A stretch of 64,000 bases of DNA, taken from positions 18,875,579-18,939,578 of the forward strand of contig NC_092359.1 of assembly GCF_030848805.1 (NCBI RefSeq). Reading direction: 5' to 3'. Shown here one piece after another: positions 19,588-32,300 of this stretch (positions within the stretch are counted from its first letter, which is position 1; every line of letters begins with the position of its first letter). Source of the DNA: Temnothorax longispinosus. Taxonomy: Eukaryota; Arthropoda; Insecta; Hymenoptera; Formicidae. The notes beneath the pieces were generated by a model, which worked only from the letters and a program-made list of their open reading frames with translations, ran no database searches and was not told the origin of the DNA. The position numbers and the translations under genes are program-made.

Positions 19588-22500
19588 CGGCTCTCGGAAA
19601 TATTGTAATGAATTGAATTTATAATGTAAATGATTAATATTTATTTTTAAGTATTTATTGTTTACGTTAAGTAATAAATATTTATGTTATATCGTAATGA
19701 TAAAATATTTTTGAATATTTATATAGACGACACCGTGGACGTGTTGTAATAAATATGCATAAAGTATTATACGTATGTAAAATATGCTTCAAACTAAAAA
19801 ATATTTCTCGCAGAAAATTCGCAAATATATAACGCATATAATAATGCAATCAAAAATACGAATGATAGCTATATATGCAAATTTTTGTGAAGAAGAATTT
19901 ATAAATTCTCTGTATTGTAGAAAAAGAATTTTCGAAAAACTGTTAATAAATAAATTCACAAATCTTTAGTGAAAACACGTGGTGAGAAGACTCTGATATC
20001 TTTTTTTTTGTATCAATAACTGCGCGCTTGTTTGAAGCACTTGTATTTATTCGCGTATCGAACAGACTGCGTCAGTTTGTCGCGATCATTGCGAGCAGAT
20101 TTGATTGTTTGCAACGGGCCGAAAAATCATCGCACTATTTCCACGAAAAATGAAAAAAAAATGAAAGAAAGAAAAGGAAAAAGGAAGACTCACATGGCAA
20201 CACTTTCTTATAGATAGATGTACAGAATCTATTATTCGTTAGAGTTAACGCACGCAATACCGAGTGTGCAAGAGACCCCGTTTACGAGAGTTCTAAGATG
20301 CGGTTGCTGTTTATATACATTACTGGACCCCTTGCTGCAACGCGCGCGCACATTACAACATCTCGATAGATTCGATCACTATTCCAAGAGGGATAATGAA
20401 AAGTCTGCGCCGGCGTTAAACGTTTCGCTTTGCTATCCCGGAGATCGTTTCTCGCGCGATCCTAATACGGAAGTTGACTCGTCAATTGAGATATATAAGA
20501 AAGATTATGAGCGATACGCTGCATAGAAATAATTAGATCATTTAGAGATACGGTTACACTATTGCGGTTCTCTTTATAATTTTGAATGATTGCGACCTCA
20601 GCCCTCAGCTATCGGTTGTTTTCTGTTTGCACACGCGTATGCCGCAATTAATATATGTTTAACAAACAACGTCGATGAAATTGCAGATTCTATCATATCA
20701 TAACTGCATCAAAATTAATGTTGAATATTTATTTGCTATATTAGTGACGTCAAGATGTAAAATTATACAATCTTGATGTGCCAGCTTTTTTAATGGCTTT
20801 TTCTTACATAGAAAGGGCGTTCCGTGCAATTAAGAAAGCAATGATCCAACATGAAACAAAGATAAAACAGAGATAAAATAAGTTAGAGGCGTAGGATACA
20901 ATTTTTTTTCATAACCGTGGCATTTTGTTTTTGACAGAAAGTTTTTTAAACGTTGAAAAATTAATTAGAAACTTTGTAGTGTTAAAAAAAAATTTCTTCA
21001 CTGTTTATTTCTTCTTCATCAGTTGCTTTTGATTTAAAAAAAAGAGGAAAAAAGAGAAAAAGGAGAAACAAAAATTTCGCCAAAACTGATTTGCATACAT
21101 TTGCGATATTATTCTTAGTGCAGTATCAATCAGATTAGCAATGCCCGTTTCATTTCAAAATGTTAAACTTAATGCAATCAAAGCGCAAGCCATTTATACA
21201 ATTTTTCACATCACATGATTAAAGGAGGAAATTATATCCACCAAAGTAAAATTAATCATGTTTAAAGATCATTAAAAACCGTTGTGACAACAATTATTGA
21301 GATATAACACACTTGTACAAATAAAAACATTTCAATTTCAGCACGTGTTACTTTACGATAGGAAAAAAAGACGGACAATATAAATTTCGACGTAACAGCT
21401 TTTTTTTTCCACGGAAATGACGTCCATTTCTTCCATTTAAAAGTATTTTGGTACGCAAATGTCGTCATTGTGAGGATTACGTCCAAAGAAGCAAACTGTA
21501 TCGCTTGCGTCATTCGTTGCCAAATTAAATTAGCGTGTGCGACCATGACACTCGAGGGCTTCCGACTAATTTTCTAACGAGGGACATAGCAGGATGTGAA
21601 GCCTCATCGATTGCTTTATCAATCAATGACATGACAATACATATCTAACAAAGTATATTGAATTCACGTGACGGTATCGTAGCGCCATCGTATATGTCGT
21701 AATATTAAAAAATCACAGTTCTTTAAAAAAAGACCTTTCTTTTGTACGATATTAGCGGGGAAAAATAGGACAATATATATTCGAATTTCACTTTATTACT
21801 ACAAAAAGAAAATTACACAACGTTTTCGAGCTAAAGGTGGATCGAAGATAAAGGATAATGGTGCGCTCATATGCGTTGCCGTCGATTATCACATATTAAA
21901 TGGTTCACGATAGTTCTTATTTTTCTAAATAATGTACAAGCTTGTTACACGCACGCGCATTACATTTGTCGTATATATATATATATTTATATTCTTGTAT
22001 CTAATTACTTGAGTTTTTTTACAATACGTTTTTATTAAAGAGTGTAGAGTAATACATTATAAAACCCAATTAAAATTTAGTCATTAAGATCGCGTGTCAA
22101 AAAATGCATGATCTTGCTTTATTTTAAAGGCAGTGTCGAGTAAACATTTATCAACAGCATTTACGAACTTTTTATGCTTTATGACCTATTGTTCATCTTT
22201 GCGAATAATAGAAATGACAGTTACAGATATATGAAATTGGTGAGGAATAATGATAATGTTAACTTTTTTTTTACAGTGCCACGAAGTGAAGTAACGATTA
22301 TACAAATTTCATGGGCAAAGTCTCTTCGAGGATCTTTTAACAGGTGAGTAAGAAAAACGTTTTTTCGCAGAAAATTATAAAATTCTTATGCTCCTGTATA
22401 CATGAGCTAATCTCGTTAACGGAATAATTAAAGAAAATTCGAGCAATATTTAGTTGTTGTACGCCCGTATGACGGATTAAAATCTATTACAATTATTATA

Positions 22501-24143
22501 CACTAATCTTTATCATATAAACTTTATATTGAAGTAACATCTTTGAACAACGCTTGCCAAATATCGCCTCAATGTAAAAAGGAAGTGAACAGCACGGCAG
22601 TGCGCAAGAGTTAAATTTTAACATAGATAAATCCTTATGGGTCTATTATATTTTATCCATCGGTCATCTTAATCGTTGTTCAATGGCAAGCCCCTAAATA
22701 GCTTATAGACATTCCTAGAGGAACGTTCGCGAAATCTGCTCCTCAACTCTTGAGATCACACGCGTCCGCCTAAAATTATGTTTCTTATCATATACATGTA
22801 TGTCATACCTACACGAGTTGGATTTCACGATATGTATTAGGACTGCGCGGTACGTTGAGTTCTTTCCAACATCCAATCGACAAAAAGCAAGTACTTATAT
22901 CTATCTTGTAACCATCAAATTATAACATTTTATTGTGATTGCTTTTATGCATAAAATATGCTAGATCAATTTTATATTTCTCAAGTATAAAAAACACGAT
23001 TTAATATTTCTCGGTTATTTATGCGGTTTCGCACAGAGTGAATGAAATATTGAAAAATTACCGAATATAATAATTATATATACAAATCTTGTCAACACGA
23101 GTTTGAACTAGACTTATACTTAGAAAATACGTCTAGAGGACATCATAATATTCGTTTTACCACAACATGTGCTCGCGATATCAAAATATATTCGACAAAC
23201 GTTTCTTCATTGCACATCTATCTTTTCGTCGATGAGTTATAAAAAATGGTAAAAATCTTAAAAGCGCATGAATAACCGAGGAACATTTGTGCGTCTCAAC
23301 GTAACCACCTGCAGGTAATACATATGTCACCTTTATTGTATAAGAACCTTAAAAATAAGAGCATCCATTTATACATAAATACTTATCAACCGCATGAAGA
23401 TGTAGAGAAAATGACGGCATTAGTATTATGAAACGGTGGCTGATCAATGAAGAACATGAAGAACAAATATGTCCATGACGAAGATGTGCTATCGTCGCGA
23501 AACTATTTGCGAGCCGTGATACACAGTGACCTTACGAGTTATTATTCGCAAAATGAGGAGAAAGATCAACGTCCAAAGCGCGCTATGGCACTCGATCTTC
23601 ATGCGTCGGCTTTTCGTTTGTCTATTGACCCGCAGTCTGGAATACTCGGATTATTTGCTTATAACGATAAAGTCCTACTAGCGAAGTAACATTACGGACA
23701 AACTTGCGATGAGAACGATTTTTTCGACTCTCGCGAGAAGTATACACGTATAAAGGATGGATGTATACCCAGTAAGCAAAAAATATCAGCAATATGCTAG
23801 CAGATTTAAACAGAATATTGCAAATAGATTGTTAGCGGAAACTGAACAGAATGTCATTTCGTAGCCATTTAAATAGAATATGTCATTTTCGACGGTTAAT
23901 CTGCCATTCTATCGATTTTCGGTTCTATTTCTGCTGACATTTTTGCCGACGAAATTTATAGTATACGCTTTGCAAACACTTTTTCGATTTGACTATCTGG
24001 GTATGTATATGTATGTGTATAATACATATATATGCATATATGTATATATGCACAATTTTATAATTGCATGTATACATAATATATATGCACATATATATAC
24101 ATATTTATATATTTATATACATTTTATATGTGTATTTATATAT
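19588..24143. other. Intergenic region between shg and AKH; no confident gene
   Basis: This is mostly AT-rich DNA. The open frames (plus 20218-20526, minus 21262-21546, plus 23447-23689) start with plausible ATGs but show no recognised domain, signal peptide or codon pattern. A GA/poly-A-rich tract lies at 21035-21068. An exon-like segment on the plus strand is listed separately. Some of this may be shg downstream regulatory DNA. Confidence 0.5.
22277..22343 (+). other. Orphan exon-like segment on the plus strand
   Basis: A 67-bp segment is bracketed by a strong acceptor (ACTTTTTTTTTACAG) and a strong donor (CAG then GTGAGTAAG). One of its three frames is open throughout; the other two contain stops. 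It lies on the strand opposite to all recognised genes. It could be an internal exon of a non-coding RNA or of an unrecognised gene, or chance. Confidence 0.25.
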
Positions 24144-24297
24144 GGAGGGGTTAAAGCCATAGTGGTGTAAGTCACTTTTTTTAACCTATCGAGTTAAGTT
24201 CATAGATGCAGTCTACACATGCAGATATGTTAAAAAAAGAATAAAAAAAAGTGGTCAAAAAAATTGACTTACACCCCACTATGACTTTAACCCCTCC
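24144..24297. mobile_element. Palindromic MITE, 154 bp
   Basis: The left end GGAGGGGTTAAAGCCATAGT and the complement of the right end GGAGGGGTTAAAGTCATAGT match over about 40 bp with few differences. Both continue into GGTGTAAGTCA, and the right end has two extra G. The centre is about 70 bp and A/T-rich. Both sides are flanked by TATATA-type sequence, consistent with TA target duplication. There is no coding capacity, so it is a non-autonomous DNA element. TA targets and short size are typical of Tc1/mariner-related MITEs, but family assignment is not possible here. Confidence 0.8.
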
Positions 24298-26256
24298 ATA
24301 TATTTATATATGCATATATAATTGCATATACATATATACACACATACATACTTACATTTTGGAACATAGATCGAATATACCAATACGTACACAATTGTAC
24401 GTGTCCACCTGATAATACAGATGATATCGTTACGCATATGCTCATAGCGTCATACATCATGTACGCCTTTTTTTTCATTCGCATACATAATTATTAAAAT
24501 ATTATATAAATTAATAGAAGAGTGGCGCTACTTTTTTTTATTCTCATAAGAAGAGTTGTCTCTATATTCTTTTACAATTACCTCATTGATATCGCTTGAC
24601 ATTATTTATTTTCTTATCTCTATATATATCTCTTTATATATTCATATATATATATATATATATACCTTTTCTTTATATAATGTATAAAAAATAGTCTAGA
24701 AACCTTGTAACTTGACGATTACCAAATTCAAGAATACAGATCAGCAATTAACAAAAATTATATTCTCGTTGTAGACTACTGATTACAAAACCGTGATGTA
24801 TTATTGACGTTTGATGAATTGAAGTTGTTCGATTCTCCTTGCTACTGGAATGTAATGTAATATTTAAAGCTAATAATGCATATATAGGTGAGTGTTTTCT
24901 TGAATCTGGCAGTCTTCGTGCTTAACGAAGTTACTCAAGTCTTCCTAGACGGCGAGTTCTAAAGTCAGTCACATAGCATTTCGTCGCTATTACGCAATTA
25001 TAAAAAAATATTAACAAAATAGACAGTAGCTCTTTCTCTCGTTCTAACTCGATGAATGAATAATTAAAAAATTTGGCTTAATACTTTGCCAACTTGTGTA
25101 CAGCAATATTTTTAACGTAAAGAGAGGAGAGAGATATCGTATACCAAATGTTAATCAGTGTTTTTTATACATAGTGTGATGTTTCGTCCAAAAAGCTTTC
25201 AAGAACTAAAAACTAAATACTCGAAATATAAGAAAAAAGAAGGAACAGGTTTTATGTGTATCATTAACTTTTCTCACGTGCGTTTTCTTTGATCTTTATT
25301 TTGAAAATCTTAACAAAAATTTCGGCAGTTTTTCTAAGTCGCTTTGTACATTATTCCCTAATAATAAATATAAGTCTCCAAACAGAATAATCGACGAAGT
25401 ATTAAGCCGTTTACATAATACAACATTTATGCCGCTGTCCTGATACTTCTAACTAATGGAGTGTCGCTTATTATAATCCGTCAAAATGCAGTATGTATTA
25501 TAATTATAATTATAGTTGTAATTATGTTTAAGTAATTGAGTTAAAAGAGAAAAAAAAGGAAAGGATGCATGGAAATGTCGATTGTCCAACTCGTCGAAGT
25601 ACATACGAGAACACGATAATCCAGAACTTTTACTGTTCACATTCGTACAGTGAACGCACTATTTTCTCTCGCCTCACATATACACATATATCACTTCTAG
25701 TGTAAAAGTATAACATAAATGCGCTAGGTTTTATCGACACGATATAAAAATTCATTTTAAGGGTCAGTATAAGATACGCATCACTTTCACGAGTAAACGA
25801 AATTTATATAGTGTCCGTATAGTCACTCATGATAATCATAAAGTTTGTTCCGTCCACTAATAAACCACGCGCGTTAATTACACATTGCGTTAGTAGGCGT
25901 ATCACACGCTCTTTGTCTCTTCAACCGTCGAACTAAAGTAATCGGTGAATGAGACCACATTTAAGTACAATGAAACCTCGTTTCTTTCCAATTAATTGGA
26001 AGCTGGGGCTGTGGAAACGCACGAACCTGCACAGTGTAAACTCTGCGGCGTGTATGCTCCTAATTATGGTTACATGAATCACAATCGGGAGCGAATCTGC
26101 AAGCTGTGTGCATTTTCTGGCAAATAAAATAACGATCATTTAATTATAAGTAATATATTGTAAAAATTGTAATACTGTAGTATATTATAAAACAAAGCAA
26201 CTACGTTAAAATTACCTGCGTTAAAATTTTATATCTATGTTGTCATTTAGGAAAAC
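24298..26256 (-). other. Probable shg 3'UTR and downstream sequence
   Basis: This is AT-rich sequence downstream of the shg stop, with (TA)n runs near 24644-24663. I cannot place the poly(A) site. The short open frames show no resemblance to known proteins. Confidence 0.4.
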
Positions 26257-26399
26257 TCAACACCAGCTTTCGCTCTCTCGTTCACCGACTCCGTCACTTT
26301 CCTCGTCACTTGGATCTTCTCCATACATATCTGCCAATTTTCTAAATCTTGGTCCAAAATTAGATAGATAATTAAAATTGAGATCTCCATCATCAGTGC
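26257..26399 (-). CDS. shg: shg terminal exon: end of beta-catenin-binding tail
   Basis: The acceptor is GTTAATAG. Two bases complete the Cys of SSLASC, then come 46 codons and the stop. It carries the deeply conserved cadherin C-terminal motif FGPRFRKLADMYG followed by an acidic Ser-rich stretch (EDPSDEESDG), a typical casein-kinase-type phosphorylation cluster that strengthens beta-catenin binding. Confidence 0.95.
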
Positions 26400-29300
26400 C
26401 TATTAACAAAAAGAAAACAATGAAATTAATTAAGAAAACGATACAAGAATATATAGTAGTAATATAGTAGATAAGTTTAAGAGATTTTCTGAGATTCAAA
26501 AATACTAACATGAAGCTAATGACGATAGGTCGCCTTCGGAATTCCCTTCTCCCTCGTAAGCATAATGCCTTACATCGTCGAATGGATTTGTATCGGGATC
26601 TTTATCGCAGCTTTCTTTCTTTCCATCTAGGAAGCCACAAATGTCTGGAACTTCGTCGGTTCCTGTATAGAAAATTTTCTCTTTAATTTTCGTATTTTAA
26701 AATAATCCATAACGCAAATAACACTTTAATCTGTCGTTATCATACCTCTACCCTGTAGGCCAATTGGAGCTATCTTAGAATCAATAGGTGGTGCGTCGTA
26801 AATGGCTCTCAAGACGTTTAAATCATAACCCGCATCAGTCTCACCGCCTCCCTCGTCCTCGTAATTAATAATATTTTCTCTGATATCGTCCATATCTTTA
26901 TACAGATCATCCGTCTTTCTCCTATGCACAACTACCGCCACGAGCAATATTAACAATATCAAGACGCAAACTAAAATAGCTACTATAAAATTCGTGTCAA
27001 TTCCGAACGAGATGGCCTTTGCCATGCCATGATCGCAGCCAGGATCCGCATTTCTGGACACCGATGGCATACCTAAATTGTACGTCTGAAACAAATAAAA
27101 TGATATAACTTAATCTCTCTCCACAATTTACCATAACTACGCCTATTATGACCATGATACGTTTTCATTACTTACATTTCCATTGAATGTCATATTACGT
27201 ATACAGCCAACAAATCCTTTGTCAGTTGGTTTATGATCCCATTTCAAACTTGATGCTAAGTGCGCTAAATTAGTCAATGTACCACCTACTTGCATCGGAC
27301 TGTTAACATTTAAAAATTCACTGGTGCCTTGCGGTGCAGTGAGACTCATGCAAGCGGATATGCCGCACTTATCGACTATCATCTCTATCGACTGGAAAAA
27401 AAACAAGCATGATTAAGATAAATTGCATATTTGATTTAAACAAAACGATGCACATGTAACGAGAATTCTTACAGTTTTCTTCCAGTAAACGTCTATTCTG
27501 TGGCTCTTGCCGTCCGTTAATTTGATTTGTCTCTGATCTAGCCTTACAGTTCCCGTACCATAGTCAACATACAATACAGCAAAGCCATGCTGAAGTTCCA
27601 AAGACATGAAATCCTGAATTCCAAGCTTCGGATTGTAAGTCATGGGACCGAAATAGAATACAAGACCATTGTCCACGTGTGGCGTTATCTCCAATCCTAC
27701 GATAATCACACACACATGTGAATAAAAGTGCAAAAATGAAGAACGGAAATGGTGTAAATTACACTTACCTAAATGTGAGTCGTCGCAAGCTTGACCAGGC
27801 GGCGGCATTATAGCCCAACCGTCTCCGTGAAATCCAATGCCCAGCAGTTCGCATCTTGGCCCTTCTAAACCAGGCGGACACTCGCATCGTTCTGCCAGAG
27901 GCGTACCACCGTTCAAGCAGACGATAGGTTCCGCTACGTGGCAAGTGCACTGCGGATCTACGACCGCCCTAACACCGACAAATGAGCTGGTATTGGTGTA
28001 GACGACATATGGAACGGTGCTGGCGTTCAAGAAATTGCGGCACGAATTGTTGCAGTGGAGCTTCTCGAATAGGCACTCGTCAATGTTCATCAATAAGATA
28101 TCCGCTTTCATCCCCCGTTCGATTTCTTTCGAATGCTGCGCTATAATCGTGTTCAACTTCTCGGGAGCGTAATACGGACTGCCATGCGCCGAAAATCGGA
28201 CGTCCAACAAGCTTCTATTGTTGTGATGAGGCGAATGAAGTACGGTGAACACGTCGACATTCTCGACCGATGTATTCAGCATGGTTGCCAATTTCTCTTG
28301 GAATACCTCCTTTTTACTGACACCCGATTCGTCAGGTTCCACAAATTCCTCCGCCGTCAGTCCATGAAATCGTACAGAACCGGATTTGTCAACAGCTTCT
28401 TCGGGAAGTTCCTTGACAGTGACGTTTACGTAGGCATGTACTTGATGCGATGGAATAATTTGGCCTTTCTCGGTGACGATAAATTTCAACACGAAGGTGT
28501 CGTTTGATGTACCCGACAGTAAAGTGATCATACCGGTAGTGGTATTAAGATGGAAACCGTCGTGAGGAGAAGCCCAATCGAAAGATTTGTCCGGCAGATC
28601 CCAATCATCCGGATCATTAACATAAACGCGTCCGATTTCCGTGTCAGGAGATTCTCCTTTATAATTGTAAACAAATATAGAACTCGAGCCCTCCCGCATA
28701 GGATTATCATTCTCGTCGCCTATGATCACAGTAAGCGTCGAAGTACCCGTCATAGGTGGCACACCACTGTCCGTGATTGCGATCGGTATATCGTAACTTT
28801 TCCGCTCCTCTCGATCAAACATCACTCGCGCATATAAACTAGTCTCGCGTATATCAAATTTTTTTGTGATTTCCTGGTCCGCAGTGATGTCAATTTTGAA
28901 CTCGAATGGCGGGCCATTCTCCTCGGAGTCATAATCTCGTGCTCTAAGCTCGGTTATCATGCTGGGTGGTTTATTTTCACCCCAAATTACTGGGTAAGGC
29001 ATATCGAGAAATGGTGCGTTGTCATTGATATCTATGAGAGTAATATTAACATACACCGTTTCCTTAAGACCCGAACCATCCTCGTCTCTTGCCAATACGG
29101 GAACCTGACAAAAACAACAAAAAAAAGGATTAAAAAATGAAATTTATTCCTTAAAATATTAGGTCCTAAACATATAAGTAATAACTTACAATCCACGTTG
29201 AGTGACCATTCGGTGGGTCACGATCTAATGGATTTTTCAATTTCATACAGCCAGTTTTGTCGATTCCTATTAAGGGCTGTTGTTCTTCGTTGACGATGAA

Positions 29301-32300
29301 GTAGGCAATGTGCTGATCGGCATTTCTATCTTCGATATCAGGGTCATAAGCCACCACAGTGGTGATACATCCTAAACAAACAGTAACAAATTTTGTTAGA
29401 AAAAAAGATTTTAATTTTGCCGGATTATTCGAAAATTATCGCGTTAACATTTTACTTACCGTCCACCAATTTTTCTTCCTCTATCGTCGGATTTTTGTTG
29501 AAGTCTTCGAAGACCGGCGAATTGTCATTAACGTTTTCGATAAAAATCTCGACTTGCGCCGTGTCATTAAACACACCGTCGGACGCTCTCACAGTCAAAT
29601 TGTACTTGGTGATTTTTTCATAATCGAGCGGCTTGTTCACGCGAATCACTCCCGATATAGCTTCAATATAAAAACTGTCGTCGGTGTTTCCCGATATGAT
29701 GCTGTACGTGACAGAGCTTGCCGTATCGGGATCGTTGGCTTTGACTTCAGTCACGGCCGTGTTAATGTCGGCGTTTTCGTCAATCGAATTATGAGTGTAC
29801 ACTTTCCGGGTAAAGCGAGGCGGATTGTCGTTCTTGTCAGCGATTTTGATATGGAACACCTGTTCTCCTTTATTGTGCTCGCCGGTTTTGCGCAAAGCAC
29901 TCGGAGCATTATCCCATGCTATTATTTTTACACTGTAGCTATCTTCGACTTCTTTGTCGAATGTCACTAACGTGGTGATATTACCAGTTTGCGGGTCGAT
30001 GGCAAAGAGGTCCTTGAAATCCTCCAACTCGTAGCTAACCTTTTAAGGATGAAATTTGTAATATTGCGTTAAGTGCAAGACATAATGAAACTTTTGACGT
30101 ATAAGTTGTAATAAAAGACGCTCTTACAGCACACAAAATATGACTTATGAAATTTTAATACCTGATTATTAGCGGACGTTCCATCAAGGTCAATGGCTCG
30201 CACTTGCATCACAGGAACTCCTCGGGGTTCGTTCTCTAACACGCTTCCTGTTTTGACATCACGGAAAACTGGAATGTTGTCATTTACGTCTAGAACTTCG
30301 ATATCGACCACCGTTTCAGCAGCTAACTCATACTTGTTTTGTACTCTCACTATTAATGAGTATTGCGTGTTACTCTCGTAATCAAGATGCTGAGCTAGCT
30401 TGATATCTGCTACATCTTTATTGGATTCCAATCTGTAATGAGCGTGAAATAAAATACTTTGTTGAAGTCTCGTTGAAAACGCGCGTTGGTTCGCAATCGT
30501 TAACATGTTTCGTTTCATATTACATAGAGTGAAAACACGGTAAGCGTAATTCGTGTAGTACCTAAAAGTGTTCCCCTTGTTGGTCTGTTCTGTTCGGCCG
30601 GTCACGAGCTCAAATATTAGACGCGAATTGTCCGAATTACTAGAATTTTCGATGTTGGAAACCGCTTTCAAACGGACAATGCTCGAATCGAAATCGTTAA
30701 AATTCTCCTTAAGTCTGATCGGCTCCGGTGACCTCGGTAGAAAAGCTGGCGCCTTCTTATGCGATTCCACAACCCGTATGTCAAGATCAATGACATTGCT
30801 CTGCGGGAATTCGCCAAGATCCTCGGCCCTCGCCGTCATACTAAATGTGTAATCTGGATTCCGCTGCACAAATTCATTATGACCATAATGCAGGACATTT
30901 ATATATACATACATGATTTGTTAAATAAAATGGGGAAGCGGAAGCTTATCGAAAAAGAGATGGATCGATACGTTCCATTATTTATCAGGGTTTCGAGAAT
31001 ATTATTTTTAGTACACACAAGAAATAAGATAATATTTCTGTCGATTATTCAACAGACATTTTTGTTTCAGGCGTTACTCGCAAAATGTTTACTAAAAATA
31101 GCGAAAGAGAATACATTTACGTAACAAACTTCGCCGATGAATATAAAAATTTAGAACAACGACGGATTTTAATAAAAAATGACGAAACTATCGCTTAAAC
31201 TATCAGATAAGTGTTACAAGCTCTAGTTTCGAAGTAATATTGTTCGAAGTAAAACAGAGTTTGCGTTTAAGCGCTATCCTCTTAATATCATTCCAACTTC
31301 GCATTACTTACGTCTATAGCCTTGTTGAGGAATATGACACCGGACTCGCGGTCGATCCGAAAGTATACAGCATCATCCGGTCTCTTAGGAGACAGACTAT
31401 ACCGTACGACGGAATTGTTGCCATTGTCGATGTCGGTGGCAGAAACTCGCATGACCTGGCGACCCACCGGTAAATCTTGCGGCACAGATTCCGTGTATGC
31501 CTGCGTAACAAGCCAAAATGTATTAGCAAGAACCGACAATCGCACAATACGTGCGCGTGGCTTCTAAAATGCACTTAGCGTGATGTATTCCATGCAATTT
31601 TCATACGAATCGTGTTTACGGTACAATTACCATTCCTAAAAGACCACACGTACATGCATGCTAATTTAATAATAATAATAAATTTAAATAATAAGATTCA
31701 ATGGTAATAAATTTACATATATATATATATATATAATTGGAAAATGTAGTTCGTCACGTTGCGCTGATAGTCGTCATAGTTATAAATCAAATGGAATGTA
31801 TCTATGATGTCAACGCAAATTTTTATCTCGTACTCTTTTAAATTCTCATGGTCAAATCTGAAAATATTTTTTCAAGTGCGCATGGAAAGATATTCATTCG
31901 ATACATAAAAATGACAATTTGTTTCATGAAATATGCAAACTGGTGTGCATAAAAAAAAGGGAGGAAACAAAACTTGGGACACTTCTATTTTTTCATTTAC
32001 ATATCGAGCAACATTCACACCACGTATTCGGAACCAACCTTCCACGCGTATCCACGGAAGACCTGGGATTGAAATGAAACAAAAAATTCAAGCAATTGTT
32101 GTTAGTGGCGATAGTGGCTGTTATGTTAGTCTACGAAGAAAAAGAGGAATTTACGCGATATATATAAACGTACGGAAATCCACTGTAATAATTCACGAGC
32201 TACTCATTATCAAATTAATTCTCAACATTTCTATAGACATAAATGTTACGTTTAAAATTTTCTCATATTTTATATAATAACGTATGAGTCATACACTTAA

